Counted from the first letter of the stretch, positions 26,172 through 35,460 are shown. The stretch is 64,000 nt of DNA from Oceanihabitans gracilariae (GCF_042684485.1 NZ_JBHULM010000011.1:1302001-1366000), one strand, 5' to 3'. Numbers and translations are program-made. Notes: generated from the letters alone by a model not told the origin.

Positions 26172-27212
26172 ATGACTTTAAATAAAACTTTAACAAATTG
26201 GTATTCAGTAAATAAGAGGGATTTGCCTTGGCGAAGAACTAAAAATCCTTACTTTATATGGTTATCAGAAATTATTTTACAACAGACTAAAATTGAACAA
26301 GGATTACCTTATTATGAAGCTTTTGTTACTAATTTTCCAACAATTTTTAGTCTTGCAGATGCAAAAGAAAGCGAGGTTTTAAAATTATGGCAAGGTTTAG
26401 GTTATTATTCTAGAGCTAGAAATTTGCATGCAACCGCAAAATATGTGGTATCAGAACTAGACGGCGTTTTTCCTGATAATTATAAAGATTTAATAAAACT
26501 AAAGGGAATAGGCGATTATACAGCTAGTGCTATTGCATCTATTAGTTTTGATGAAGTTTGTGCTGTTGTAGATGGTAATGTATACAGAGCTTTTTCTAGA
26601 TATTTTGGTATTGATACTCCTATTAATAGTTCACAAGGTCAAAAAGAGTTTAAAGCTTTAGCTCAAAAACTTATAGATAAAGAAGATCCTGCTGAGTTTA
26701 ATCAAGCTATTATGGAGTTTGGTGCTAGACAATGTAAACCTAAAAATCCAGATTGTACGGTTTGTCCTTTGCAAAATGGTTGTGTTGCTCTTCAAAAAAA
26801 TACAATTACACAACTACCTGTTAAAAAGAAAAGCCAAAAAGCAGCAAAAAAATATTTCAATTTTTTAGTATTTGTTTCTTCCGATAAAAAAACAATTTTA
26901 CAAAAAAGAGAAGGTAAAGGTATATGGCAAAACCTATATCAATTTCCTTTAATAGAAAGTAAAGAAAGTATGAACTATACTACAATGACTTCCTATTTAA
27001 ATACGCATACATTAACTAAAGATGCTTTGTTTACTTTGTCCTTATATAATGAAGAACCTATTGTGCATAAATTATCACACCAACACTTATATACCAAATT
27101 CTGGATACTTGAAATAGATACGCTACCTGTTGAAGGGGTTTTAATAGAAAAAACCAAAGAGTACCCAGTTCCTGTATTGGTTTCTAATTTTATGAAAAGT
27201 TTTAATTTTTAA
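26172..27212 (+). CDS. mutY: A/G-specific adenine DNA glycosylase MutY
   Basis: Removes adenine mispaired with 8-oxoguanine. 346 residues. Catalytic E33 (LSEIILQQT), helix-hairpin-helix LKGIGDYTASAIASI (110-124) with catalytic D134 (VVDGNV), and four [4Fe-4S] cysteines C188-x6-C195-x2-C198-x5-C204. A C-terminal MutT-like recognition domain follows (LVFVSSDKKTILQKREGKGIWQNLYQFPL, then HKLSHQHLYTKFW). It is the first gene of the mutY-ssb-gldE-gldD cluster. Confidence 0.96.
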   Translation: MTLNKTLTNWYSVNKRDLPWRRTKNPYFIWLSEIILQQTKIEQGLPYYEAFVTNFPTIFSLADAKESEVLKLWQGLGYYSRARNLHATAKYVVSELDGVFPDNYKDLIKLKGIGDYTASAIASISFDEVCAVVDGNVYRAFSRYFGIDTPINSSQGQKEFKALAQKLIDKEDPAEFNQAIMEFGARQCKPKNPDCTVCPLQNGCVALQKNTITQLPVKKKSQKAAKKYFNFLVFVSSDKKTILQKREGKGIWQNLYQFPLIESKESMNYTTMTSYLNTHTLTKDALFTLSLYNEEPIVHKLSHQHLYTKFWILEIDTLPVEGVLIEKTKEYPVPVLVSNFMKSFNF

Positions 27213-27260
27213 AGCTATAGACTATTTCATAATTTTTTATTAAATTTAAATTTATCAATT

Positions 27261-27278
27261 GCAAAATCGTAATTTTGC
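27261..27278 (+). promoter_or_regulatory. ssb -7 element inside a dyad
   Basis: TAATTTTG (27270-27277) fits TAnnTTTG and lies 23 bases before the ssb ATG. It is the right half of the inverted repeat GCAAAAT / ATTTTGC, so a dimeric regulator could block it, though the dyad may be coincidental. Confidence 0.5.
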
Positions 27279-27300
27279 GCAATAATATAAATAAGATAAT

Positions 27301-27762
27301 ATGTCAGGTACGTTAAATAAAGTAATGCTAATTGGGCATTTGGGTGATGAAGTAAAAATGCACTATTTTGAAGGAGGTGGCTGTATAGGGCGTTTTCCTA
27401 TTGCAACAAATGAAACGTATACCAACAGGCAAACTAATGAACGTGTTACCAATACCGAATGGCATAATATAGTAGTACGTAATAAAGGTGCAGAAATTTG
27501 CGAAAAGTATTTAAGCAAAGGTGACAAAGTATATATTGAAGGTAGAATTAAAACCAGAAAATGGCAAGATGACAACGGAAACGATCGTTTTTCTACAGAA
27601 ATACAATGTAATGACTTTACTTTTTTAACTACAAAAAATGAAAGTGGAGCTACCAATAATCCTGTATCACAACAACAACAGCAGCAACAGCAACAGCAAG
27701 TGGCACAACCAAAAGCTGATGCGTCTGTAATAGAAGATGATAGTGATGATCTTCCTTTTTAA
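27301..27762 (+). CDS. ssb: single-stranded DNA-binding protein
   Basis: 153 residues. The OB-fold (1-110) shows NKVMLIGHLGDEVKMHYF, ATNETYTN, TEWHNIVVRNKGAEICEKYLSKGDKVYIEG and the usual strands. The linker carries ten consecutive Gln encoded by mixed CAA/CAG. The acidic tip DDSDDLPF recruits partner repair and replication proteins. It is followed after 22 bases by gldE. Confidence 0.97.
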   Translation: MSGTLNKVMLIGHLGDEVKMHYFEGGGCIGRFPIATNETYTNRQTNERVTNTEWHNIVVRNKGAEICEKYLSKGDKVYIEGRIKTRKWQDDNGNDRFSTEIQCNDFTFLTTKNESGATNNPVSQQQQQQQQQQVAQPKADASVIEDDSDDLPF

Positions 27763-27784
27763 AGTTTAACTAAAATTATAATCC

Positions 27785-29089
27785 TTGGATCCCGAACCCT
27801 CGAGTTTTTTAATGATAAATTTAGCAATTGAATTTTCAGTTGTACTTGGTTTTGTGCTCTTATTTGTACTATTACTTTGTTCTGCGCTAATATCAGGTGC
27901 AGAAGTAGCTTTGTTTTCTTTAACAGAAATAGATATAGAAGAAGGTTTAGAGCAAAAATCTAAACCAATACAAATCATTTCTTATTTATTACAAAAACCA
28001 AAAAAGCTTCTAGCAACCATACTTGTAGCTAATAACTTTATAAATATTGCAATTGTAATACTCTTTGCATATTTAGGAAACTTTATGTTTGCTAATATAG
28101 ATTCACCAATTTTAAAATTTATTGTAGAAGTTGTTTTAGTTACCTTTTTAATATTGCTATTTGGCGAGATTTTACCAAAAGTATACGCGATTAGAAATAA
28201 GTTAAAGTTTGCCATGTTTATGGCGTATCCTTTGCGTTTTTTAGACTTTGTTTTTTCGCCTATAAGTTTACCAATGCGAAGCATTACACTAGCAATTAAT
28301 AATAGATTTGGTAAGCAAAAATCTAACCTAAGTGTAGATCAACTTTCTCAAGCATTAGAATTAGCTAGTGATGAAGATACTACTAAAGAAGAACAAAAAA
28401 TACTGCAAGGTATTGTGTCTTTTGGTAATACAGATACCAAACAAGTAATGCGTCCAAGAATAGATATTTTTGCCCTGAATGCAGAGCAAAAGTACGCAGA
28501 GATATTGCCAGAAATTATTAAAAATGGCTATTCTAGAATTCCTGTGTATAAAGATAATATAGATACGGTTATAGGCGTTTTATATATTAAAGACTTGTTG
28601 CCTTTTATTGATAGAAAGCAATTAGATTGGAAAACCTTAGTACGCGAACCGTTTTTTGTGCCAGAAAACAAAAAGTTAGATGATTTAATGGCAGAGTTTC
28701 AAGAAAAGAAAGTGCATCTAGCTGTTGTTGTAGATGAGTATGGAGGTACTTCTGGGCTTATTTCATTAGAAGATATTATTGAAGAAATTGTTGGTGATAT
28801 AAGTGATGAGTTTGATGATGAAGGCTTGGTGTATTCTAAGCTAGATGATAAAAATTATGTTTTTGAAGGAAAAACAGCATTAAAAGATTTTTATAAAATT
28901 ATAAAGATTGAAGATTCCGATTGTTTTGAAAATAATAAAGGAGAAGCAGAAACGATAGCAGGTTTTGTTTTAGAAATTTCTGGTAGTTTTCCTAAAACCA
29001 ATAGTAAAATACTATTTGAAGATTATGTTTTTACTATTGAAGCATTAGATAACAAACGAATAATTCGCATAAAAGTTACTTTACCTTAA
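27785..29089 (+). CDS. gldE: gliding-motility protein GldE (CNNM-CBS-CorC type)
   Basis: 434 residues. N-terminal membrane CNNM domain with helices near 12-35, 75-100 and 110-130 (CSALISGAEVALFSL, LFGEILPKVYAIRNK), then paired CBS domains (TKQVMRPRIDIFAL, GYSRIPVYKDNIDTVIGVLYIKD, VVVDEYGGTSGLISLEDI) and a CorC/HlyC-like C-terminal domain. GldE works with GldD in Flavobacterium gliding and T9SS function, and gldD follows 71 bases later. The annotated start is TTG (MDPEPSS), which fits the family N-terminus. An in-frame ATG nine codons later (27812) is the alternative. Confidence 0.93.
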   Translation: MDPEPSSFLMINLAIEFSVVLGFVLLFVLLLCSALISGAEVALFSLTEIDIEEGLEQKSKPIQIISYLLQKPKKLLATILVANNFINIAIVILFAYLGNFMFANIDSPILKFIVEVVLVTFLILLFGEILPKVYAIRNKLKFAMFMAYPLRFLDFVFSPISLPMRSITLAINNRFGKQKSNLSVDQLSQALELASDEDTTKEEQKILQGIVSFGNTDTKQVMRPRIDIFALNAEQKYAEILPEIIKNGYSRIPVYKDNIDTVIGVLYIKDLLPFIDRKQLDWKTLVREPFFVPENKKLDDLMAEFQEKKVHLAVVVDEYGGTSGLISLEDIIEEIVGDISDEFDDEGLVYSKLDDKNYVFEGKTALKDFYKIIKIEDSDCFENNKGEAETIAGFVLEISGSFPKTNSKILFEDYVFTIEALDNKRIIRIKVTLP

Positions 29090-29160
29090 TTGTAAAAAAG
29101 GCATTTTAAGCGTTCTGTTTTTATAATTAGAATGTATACAGTGCCTATTTAAATATATTT

Positions 29161-29742
29161 ATGAAACAGTTTTTAGTTTTACCTATAATCCTTTGTTTAC
29201 TTAGCACTTCTTGCGGAAGTGAAACCACACCAAAACCAGCAGCAAAGCTTCGTTTAGAGTATGCAGAACCTACATATGAAGAAATAAATTTAGACATGCC
29301 TTTTGCTTTTGAAAAAAATGCTTTAGCAACAAATGTAAAAACAAGAAAACTAAATGGTGAAGATAGTTATGGTGTAAACTTAGAGTATCCAGCATTAAAA
29401 GGAACCATTTACCTTACTTACAAAGCAATAAATAAAAGCGAAGAAAAGTTAATTTCGTATTTGCGAGATGCACAAAACTTCACCCAAGAGCATACCAAAA
29501 AAGCAGATAAAATTGTTGAAAGACCTTATGAAAATACGAAAAGAAAAGTGTATGGTATGTTTTATGAAGTAGGAGGTAATGCCGCTTCGCAGTCGCAATT
29601 TTATGTTACAGACAGTACAGATCATTTTTTAACAGGTTCCTTGTATTTTTTTACAAAGCCTAATTTTGACTCTATACTTCCAGCTGCAAATTATTTACAA
29701 AAAGATATACAGCGCATTATGGAGTCTGTTACCTGGAAATAA
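29161..29742 (+). CDS. gldD: gliding-motility lipoprotein GldD
   Basis: 193 residues with a lipoprotein signal ending at STSC (Cys19). The mature part carries the family pattern: LRLEYAEPTYEEINLDMPFAFEKN, VNLEYPALKGTIYLTYK, VYGMFYEVGGNAASQSQFYVTDSTDHFLTGSLYF. Essential for gliding and T9SS in F. johnsoniae. Its place directly after gldE matches the known arrangement. A terminator closes the unit. Confidence 0.94.
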   Translation: MKQFLVLPIILCLLSTSCGSETTPKPAAKLRLEYAEPTYEEINLDMPFAFEKNALATNVKTRKLNGEDSYGVNLEYPALKGTIYLTYKAINKSEEKLISYLRDAQNFTQEHTKKADKIVERPYENTKRKVYGMFYEVGGNAASQSQFYVTDSTDHFLTGSLYFFTKPNFDSILPAANYLQKDIQRIMESVTWK

Positions 29743-29771
29743 AAAAAGCTTCTCTTTTGAGAAGCTTTTTT
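29742..29771 (+). terminator. terminator after gldD (bidirectional)
   Basis: AAAAAGCTTCTC / GAGAAGCTTTTT with a 4-base loop overlaps the gldD stop region. It also faces the end of the minus-strand HMA lipoprotein gene 20 bases away. Confidence 0.8.
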
Positions 29772-29790
29772 AGTATTGCTATTTTTTTTA

Positions 29791-30300
29791 TTAAGCTTTA
29801 GCTTTGTCTGCGCAACAAGCTTTTTTACAATCTTTAGAACAAGCTTTCTTTTCTGCATCTGTTTTGTTAGCACAACAATCTTTCTTGCAATCTGCACTAC
29901 AAGCTTTTTTATCTGAAAAAGAGGTAACCGTTTTCATGTCTTTAACTGTATAAGTATCACCAACTTTACCTACGGTTTCTTCTAAAGAAGTTGTAGTAAC
30001 TTTAGCATCGTCATACTCTACCATAGCTAATTTTTTGTCGTAATCTACTTTTGCAGATTTTACACCTTCCATTTTAGCTAATTTCTTTTCAATGGTTCTA
30101 GCGCAACCAATAGCGCAAGTCATACCTTCAATAGTGAATTCTGCTTTTGCGTATGTTGCGTTTGGGTCTAAAGTGGCTTTTTTCGTTTCAACAGTAGTTT
30201 CTGTTTCTACGGTTACTACTTCGGCTTTAGGTTCGTTTTTACAACTAAAAGCAGCAAGTGTAACTACTGCAACTAGTACTATATTTTTTATTGTTTTCAT
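29791..30300 (-). CDS. HMA-domain lipoprotein with metallothionein-like Cys-rich tail
   Basis: 169 residues. A lipoprotein signal ends at Cys20 (AFSC). Residues about 50-120 form a heavy-metal-associated (ferredoxin-like) domain whose binding loop is GMTCAIGCA, i.e. C62-x3-C66 instead of the usual CxxC. The tail (131-169) has two near-identical repeats, ACSADCKKDCCA and ACSKDCKKACCA, with eight Cys in the pattern C-x3-C-x3-CC spaced 20 residues apart. This suggests periplasmic capture or storage of soft metals such as Cu or Zn. It is a single-gene unit with terminators on both sides. The metal and partner are unknown. Confidence 0.88.
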   Translation of the reverse strand: MKTIKNIVLVAVVTLAAFSCKNEPKAEVVTVETETTVETKKATLDPNATYAKAEFTIEGMTCAIGCARTIEKKLAKMEGVKSAKVDYDKKLAMVEYDDAKVTTTSLEETVGKVGDTYTVKDMKTVTSFSDKKACSADCKKDCCANKTDAEKKACSKDCKKACCADKAKA

Positions 30301-30329
30301 GGTATAAATTTTTGTTATTCAAATCTTTG

Positions 30330-30337
30330 CAAATCTA
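30330..30337 (-). promoter_or_regulatory. -7 element of the HMA lipoprotein gene
   Basis: TAGATTTG on the minus strand matches TAnnTTTG, 29 bases before the start codon. No clear -33 box. Confidence 0.45.
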
Positions 30338-30398
30338 ATGATTATTTACTGTTATTTGTGTTAAAAAGTAGCACTTTTGTAGTGTTAATAACAGCAGT

Positions 30399-31274
30399 AT
30401 GTTTCAAGATAATAAAAAATGGCTTTACCTTATAGTGTTATCCCTTATTTGGGGAACTTCATTTATACTAATAAAAAAAGCATTAATTGGCTTAAATCCT
30501 TATCAGTTAGGTGCATTAAGAACAATAATAACGGGTTTGTTTTTGTTTATAGCTGGTTATAAAACAGTAAAAACTATAAAAAAAGAAGCCTGGAAATGGA
30601 TTGCTATTTCTGGTTTTTTTGGTTCGTTTATTCCTGCGTTTTTCTTTGCTATAGCAGAAACAGAAATAGACAGTGCTGTGGTGTCTGTATTAAACTCATT
30701 AGTGCCTTTAAATACTATTTTAATTGGTCTTGCTGTGTTTAAAATAGCATCTACAAGAAAACAGGTTTTTGGGGTTATGGTTGGTTTTGTAGGTACTGCA
30801 ATATTAATTTTAAAAGGAGCAGCATTAAATCCGGAACAAAATTATTGGTATGCAGGTTTTATAATAGCTTCTACTATTATGTATGCAATAAATGTAAATA
30901 TTATAAAAAAGCATTTACAAGATATTAGGCCATTGGCTATTGCTACCGGAAATTATGTAGTTATTTTTATTCCTGCTATTCTCGTTTTGCTGTTTACTGG
31001 TTTTTTTACAAAGGAAACTTTTAGTAAACCAGCCTTGGCAGAATCTATAATGTATGTTGTTATTTTATCCTTTTTTGGTACAGCATTAGCTAAAGTGTTT
31101 TTTAATAAGCTAGTACAAATATCAACACCTGTTTTTGCATCTTCTGTAACTTATGTTATGCCTATTGTAGCTTTAGGTTGGGGAATTTTAGATGGTGAAG
31201 ATTTTAGCTTATTACAAGCTTTTGCTTCAGGAATAATATTAATTGGAGTGTATTTATCTCAAAAAAGAGCATAA
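30399..31274 (+). CDS. EamA/DMT-family permease
   Basis: 291 residues with ten predicted membrane helices in two EamA halves. The first begins LIVLSLIWGTSFILIKKAL, with the characteristic LGALRTIITGLFLF. The second contains GFIIASTIMYAINVNIIKKHL and the helix pair ending GIILIGVYLSQKRA. Members export amino acids, metabolites or drugs by secondary transport. The substrate cannot be assigned. Lone gene. Confidence 0.92.
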   Translation: MFQDNKKWLYLIVLSLIWGTSFILIKKALIGLNPYQLGALRTIITGLFLFIAGYKTVKTIKKEAWKWIAISGFFGSFIPAFFFAIAETEIDSAVVSVLNSLVPLNTILIGLAVFKIASTRKQVFGVMVGFVGTAILILKGAALNPEQNYWYAGFIIASTIMYAINVNIIKKHLQDIRPLAIATGNYVVIFIPAILVLLFTGFFTKETFSKPALAESIMYVVILSFFGTALAKVFFNKLVQISTPVFASSVTYVMPIVALGWGILDGEDFSLLQAFASGIILIGVYLSQKRA

Positions 31275-31303
31275 AAAAAACCGAAGCATAAACTTCGGTT
31301 TTT
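31275..31303 (+). terminator. bidirectional terminator between EamA gene and M16 pair
   Basis: AAACCGAAG / CTTCGGTTT hairpin with A and T runs. It lies between two convergent genes. Confidence 0.8.
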
Positions 31304-31323
31304 AGTTTGTATAATGGTTTTAC

Positions 31324-33387
31324 TTAGTTAAAATCAGCATCAGTAACACCTTCATTCACTTTGATTTCATTTACTGTAAAATCAAATTTTTGAGGTCCCA
31401 TAGTTTGGCTAATATTAAAAGGAAATTGTACTCCAGAAACTTCTTTATAATCTGTAAAATAAACAGAAGCAGAACCCATTGGTGATGTTTTAACTTCTTT
31501 TATTTTTAATCCAGTTTCTACGCTGTAGAAATTTGTTTGTTCTTCAGATATTTTAATTCTGTAGGCTTTTTCACCATCAACATCTTCAATTTTTTCTAAG
31601 CTTACTTCTTTATTTAAATAGTTAAGTTCAGGAAAAGGAGCACCTTCGGTTTTGGTTTTGCTAACCTCATCTGTAGTCATGTCTTTACGTTGCCCTTGCA
31701 TTACAATATAACCTGTTTCTCCATTCATTACTGTTTTTACCATAGATTGTCCCATTGCAGTAATTTCTTGAGCAAATTGATCTTTTGAAGTTTTCTTCAT
31801 CTCTAAAACCATCATCATTCCTGGTTGTAATTCTGCTTCCGCAGTAATAAGTACAGAGTTTACTTTGCTTAGGTTTTCTTTTCCACCAATAGCAGCAATA
31901 TACTTGTTAAGTACTGTGTTAGCGTCTACATCAGTAGGCATTTCTATGTTGTAGTTAGGTTTCTCTATTTGCTTGGCATATGCATCGTAATACTTAATTG
32001 GTACATTGCTTCCGTTAAAAGTAACTTTTTCTAAATTTTCTAATACTTCACTACCTTTACCAACAACTACAATTCTAGCATTTTCTGTACTAAAGTATTT
32101 GTTTGCTACTCGGTTTACATCTTCTGCAGAAACGGCATTTATTTTTTGTAAATAGGTCGTGTAAAAATCTTTAGGTAAATCGTTTAATTTAATGTTTAAG
32201 GCGTATTTAGCTATGTTTTGTGGGTTTTCTAGTGCTAATACAAAATCACCTACATATTTAGCTTTTGCATTTACTAGTGCTTCTGTAGTAACAGGTTCTG
32301 TTTTTATACGCTTAATTTCTTTTAAAGTTTGCACAACAGCACTATCTGTTACAGCATTTCTAACTGCTGCTCCTGCAGTAAAACGAGATACATATTTATC
32401 TGCTCCAACATTAGATCGTGCTCCATAAGTATAACCATGTTCTTCACGAAGATTCATGTTTAAATAACTGTTAAATCCGCCACCAAGAATTTTATTAGCT
32501 ATTAAAACAGCGTGATAATCTGGGTCGCTCATTTTTAAATTTACATTGTTAGTTAAGGAGATGTTAGACTGTACAGCGTTAGGCATGTCTACAAAATTAA
32601 TTTGTGTGTATTGCGCATTTGGTAGCGCTTTTGGTACAGTGTAAACTACTTTTATATTGCTTTCCCAAGAAGAAAAGTAATCTCTAACTTGTTTTTCTAT
32701 CGTGCTATAATCTACATCACCAACAACTACTAGGTAAGCGTTTGTAGGTGTAAAATATCTTTGGTAAAAAGTTTTAACATCTTTTAAGGTTACTTTATTT
32801 ATGGTTTCTTCGGTTACAAATTCTCCATAAGGATGTGTTTTTCCGTATGCTAAAGCTTTACCAACACGACTAGCTACAGCGTCTACGCTTTTCTTGTTAG
32901 ATTTTAATCCTTCAATAGCTATTTCTTTTTCTTTTTGAAATTCTTCTTCTGTTAATAACGGATTTGTTACTGCGTCTGCCATTAATTTTAAAATTCTATC
33001 AGAATATTTAGATAAAGAACTAGCATAACCACCATTGTATCTAAAGCTCATTCTAGCTCCTAAAAAGTCTATTTCTTCATTAAAAGCATCTTTGCTTATG
33101 GTAGAGGTTCCGTTACCTAACATGCTTCCTAGTAATCCTGAAACTCCAGCAACATCACCTTCTGAAACTGGTTTGTTGTCTATGGTTAAGCTATAAGATA
33201 CTCGAGGTAGTTTGTGGTTTTCAACTACTAAAACTTTTAAACCGTTTGGTAGTGTGAATTCTCCAGGAACTTCTAAGGCTATTTTAGGAGCAGGTCCTGG
33301 TGTTGGTTGTTTAGATCTGTCTACTTGTGCTTGTGTGCCAAGAGCCATAAAAAACAAGGTTAATACTGTAAATATTTTAGTTTTCAT
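31324..33387 (-). CDS. M16-family peptidase homologue, non-catalytic subunit with C-terminal extra domain
   Basis: 687 residues with a signal peptide (FTVLTLFFMALGTQAQ). The M16 fold covers about 35-455 (FTLPNGLKVLVVENHKLPRVSYSL, TPTNAYLVVVGDVD, LREEHGYTYGARS). The zinc motif HxxEH is absent: the corresponding segment reads GLLGSMLGNGTSTISKD. It is therefore probably the substrate-binding partner of the active subunit encoded 19 bases upstream. Residues about 475-687 add a beta-rich domain (YIAAIGGKENLSKVNSVLITAEAEL...) resembling LolA-like or lipoprotein-sorting folds. Periplasmic or outer-membrane associated. Confidence 0.9.
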   Translation of the reverse strand: MKTKIFTVLTLFFMALGTQAQVDRSKQPTPGPAPKIALEVPGEFTLPNGLKVLVVENHKLPRVSYSLTIDNKPVSEGDVAGVSGLLGSMLGNGTSTISKDAFNEEIDFLGARMSFRYNGGYASSLSKYSDRILKLMADAVTNPLLTEEEFQKEKEIAIEGLKSNKKSVDAVASRVGKALAYGKTHPYGEFVTEETINKVTLKDVKTFYQRYFTPTNAYLVVVGDVDYSTIEKQVRDYFSSWESNIKVVYTVPKALPNAQYTQINFVDMPNAVQSNISLTNNVNLKMSDPDYHAVLIANKILGGGFNSYLNMNLREEHGYTYGARSNVGADKYVSRFTAGAAVRNAVTDSAVVQTLKEIKRIKTEPVTTEALVNAKAKYVGDFVLALENPQNIAKYALNIKLNDLPKDFYTTYLQKINAVSAEDVNRVANKYFSTENARIVVVGKGSEVLENLEKVTFNGSNVPIKYYDAYAKQIEKPNYNIEMPTDVDANTVLNKYIAAIGGKENLSKVNSVLITAEAELQPGMMMVLEMKKTSKDQFAQEITAMGQSMVKTVMNGETGYIVMQGQRKDMTTDEVSKTKTEGAPFPELNYLNKEVSLEKIEDVDGEKAYRIKISEEQTNFYSVETGLKIKEVKTSPMGSASVYFTDYKEVSGVQFPFNISQTMGPQKFDFTVNEIKVNEGVTDADFN

Positions 33388-33406
33388 TTTGTATGCGTTT
33401 AATTTT

Positions 33407-34726
33407 TTATTGATCTTTTTCTTTTGGTAAATACTTTAACTCTAAACGTTGGTTAGGGTTTAAGTATTTTTTAGCTACTGCTTGAATGTCTTCTCTAGTA
33501 ATAGATCTATAAATTTCTATTTCTTTATTAATTAAAGAAGTATCGCCATATAGCATGTAGTATGTAGCTAAAGAACCAGCAATACCTTGAACACTAGAAT
33601 TAGAGTTTACAAATTGGTTTTCAAACTTGTTTTGAAGTTTTTGGTAATCTCTTTCAGAAATTAATTCGTTTTGCACTTTTACAATTTCTTCATCAATTTC
33701 TTTAATTAAGTCTTCTAGTTTTACGTCTCCTAGTGGTAAACCAAATAAAATATATGTACCATAATCTTCTTGGCTATTATTAAAAGCACCTACTTGTAGA
33801 GCCATTTTCTTGTCATCTACTAACTTTTTATACAGTTTTGAAGATTTTCCATCACTTAAATAGCTAGAAAGCATATCTAAAACATAGGCATCTCTTTCTT
33901 TCATAGAAGGCGTTCTGTAAGCAGCAACTATAGCAGGAATTTGAATATTGCTATCATAGGCTGTTGCCTTTATAGGTGAAGTAATTGGGTCTTCCTTTGG
34001 GAAGTTTCTAGTAATTTCTTCTCCTCTAGGAATTGGTCCAAAATAATCTTGAATCATTTTCTTTACTGCAGGAACATCAATATCTCCAGCAACTACTAAT
34101 ACTGCGTTGTTTGGTACATAGAATTTTTTATTAAATGCTTGAAACTCTTCTAAAGTAGCAGCATCTAAATGTGACATTTCACCAATAGTTGTCCATCTGT
34201 AAGGGTGTTTTTTAAACATGTTTTTCTTCACGTTTTCAAAAAACTTACCATAAGGAGAGTTGTCTACACGTAAGCGTTTTTCTTCTTTAACAACTTCGTT
34301 TTGTGTATCTACACCAATTTGATTAATTATAGGATGCATTAATCTTTCAGACTCCATCCATAAACCAAGCTCTACACTGTTAGAAGGAAAAACTTCGTAG
34401 TAGTATGTTCTGTCGTCTGTAGTGTTTGCGTTATTGCTTCCTCCGTTAGAGGTAACTATATTAAACCAGTCTCCTCTTTTAATATTTTCTGTTCCTTCAA
34501 ATAAAAGGTGTTCAAAAAAGTGAGCAAAACCTGTTCGCTCTGGGTTTTCATCTTTTGCACCAACATGGTACATAACAGAGGTTGTTACTACAGGAGCCGA
34601 GTTGTCTTGGTGTAAGATAACGTGCATGCCATTATCTAAATCATACTCTTCATAGGTGACTTCTTGTGCTGTTAAAGTAAAACCAGCTAAACAAAAAGAA
34701 GCTAAAGCAAAAATGCGTTTTTTCAT
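33407..34726 (-). CDS. M16-family zinc metallopeptidase, catalytic subunit
   Basis: 439 residues with a signal peptide (MKKRIFALASFCLAGFTLTAQ). The inverted zinc motif HFFEH is at H69-E72-H73, and E148 in NEVVKEEKRLR lies 75 residues later as the third ligand. The second M16 domain carries the usual R/Y substrate-positioning pattern. It is co-transcribed with a non-catalytic homologue, as in heterodimeric M16 peptidases and mitochondrial MPP. It likely degrades peptides in the periplasm. Confidence 0.94.
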   Translation of the reverse strand: MKKRIFALASFCLAGFTLTAQEVTYEEYDLDNGMHVILHQDNSAPVVTTSVMYHVGAKDENPERTGFAHFFEHLLFEGTENIKRGDWFNIVTSNGGSNNANTTDDRTYYYEVFPSNSVELGLWMESERLMHPIINQIGVDTQNEVVKEEKRLRVDNSPYGKFFENVKKNMFKKHPYRWTTIGEMSHLDAATLEEFQAFNKKFYVPNNAVLVVAGDIDVPAVKKMIQDYFGPIPRGEEITRNFPKEDPITSPIKATAYDSNIQIPAIVAAYRTPSMKERDAYVLDMLSSYLSDGKSSKLYKKLVDDKKMALQVGAFNNSQEDYGTYILFGLPLGDVKLEDLIKEIDEEIVKVQNELISERDYQKLQNKFENQFVNSNSSVQGIAGSLATYYMLYGDTSLINKEIEIYRSITREDIQAVAKKYLNPNQRLELKYLPKEKDQ

Positions 34727-34787
34727 TGTGTGTTTAATTTTTCAGTATTAGTATGCTGTTGTAGGCCTTTTGTTACAACATTAACAA

Positions 34788-34795
34788 CAAAAATA
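34788..34795 (-). promoter_or_regulatory. -7 element of the M16 operon
   Basis: TATTTTTG on the minus strand, 61 bases before the catalytic-subunit start codon. No clear -33 partner. Confidence 0.4.
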
Positions 34796-34910
34796 AGAAT
34801 TGAAGCCTGTTTTAAAGCTTAATTTATTAAAAATTAACATCAAATTGTAGTAATTTGATTTGATTTTCACGAAATTTAAGAATGAGTAATAATCTAAAAA
34901 CCAATTTATT

Positions 34911-35363
34911 ATGAAAAATATATCGCTACCTGTTAGATTCGGTTTAGTTATAAGTGCTTGTTTAATAGCTTACTTTTTACTTTTATCTTTATTCCATTTA
35001 CATACTAATCCTTTTTTTAGTTTGTTTAATGGTGTAATTACAGGGTTTGGTATTTATGAAACTATTAAATATTACAAATTACAGAAAGCAGGAAGTTTTA
35101 GTTATACAGGAGGATTTACTGTGGGTATAACAGCAGGTTTTATTGCTACCCTAATCTTTACTGTTTTCTTTACTTTTTATGCTACCGAAGTAAACGTTAA
35201 TTTTTTAAATGAATTATTAACTGTTTTTAAAGGAGATTATGATGTACACATAGGTATAGTAGCTTTTGTAACAGCTATTATGGGTTTTGCAACAACAGTT
35301 GTAGCTACCTTAACTTGTATGCAATTATTTAAAAACAGCAGAAATATTGTTCAAAAAGCATAA
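34911..35363 (+). CDS. DUF4199 membrane protein
   Basis: 150 residues and four predicted membrane helices (about 8-28, 32-48, 65-90, 118-140), with YETIKYYKLQKAGSFSYTGGFTVGITAGFIA, the recognisable core of the Bacteroidota DUF4199 family. Function unknown. It is a single gene between the M16 pair and the ribosomal protein operon. The dyad ATCAAATT / AATTTGAT at 34839-34859 lies 51 bases upstream and could be a regulator site. Confidence 0.85.
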   Translation: MKNISLPVRFGLVISACLIAYFLLLSLFHLHTNPFFSLFNGVITGFGIYETIKYYKLQKAGSFSYTGGFTVGITAGFIATLIFTVFFTFYATEVNVNFLNELLTVFKGDYDVHIGIVAFVTAIMGFATTVVATLTCMQLFKNSRNIVQKA

Positions 35364-35367
35364 AACG

Positions 35368-35398
35368 TTTGTAGTTTAATTAATTAGGAGTATATTTG
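35368..35398 (+). promoter_or_regulatory. rplU-rpmA promoter
   Basis: TTTG (35368-35371), 19-base spacer, TATATTTG (35391-35398). This is an exact match to the Bacteroidota housekeeping promoter. The leader before the rplU ATG is about 55 bases. Confidence 0.8.
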
Positions 35399-35460
35399 CA
35401 TCCGTTTTCTAAGGAAAATGAGATTATTTTATATAAATTAATTAATAAAAACGTTACGCT

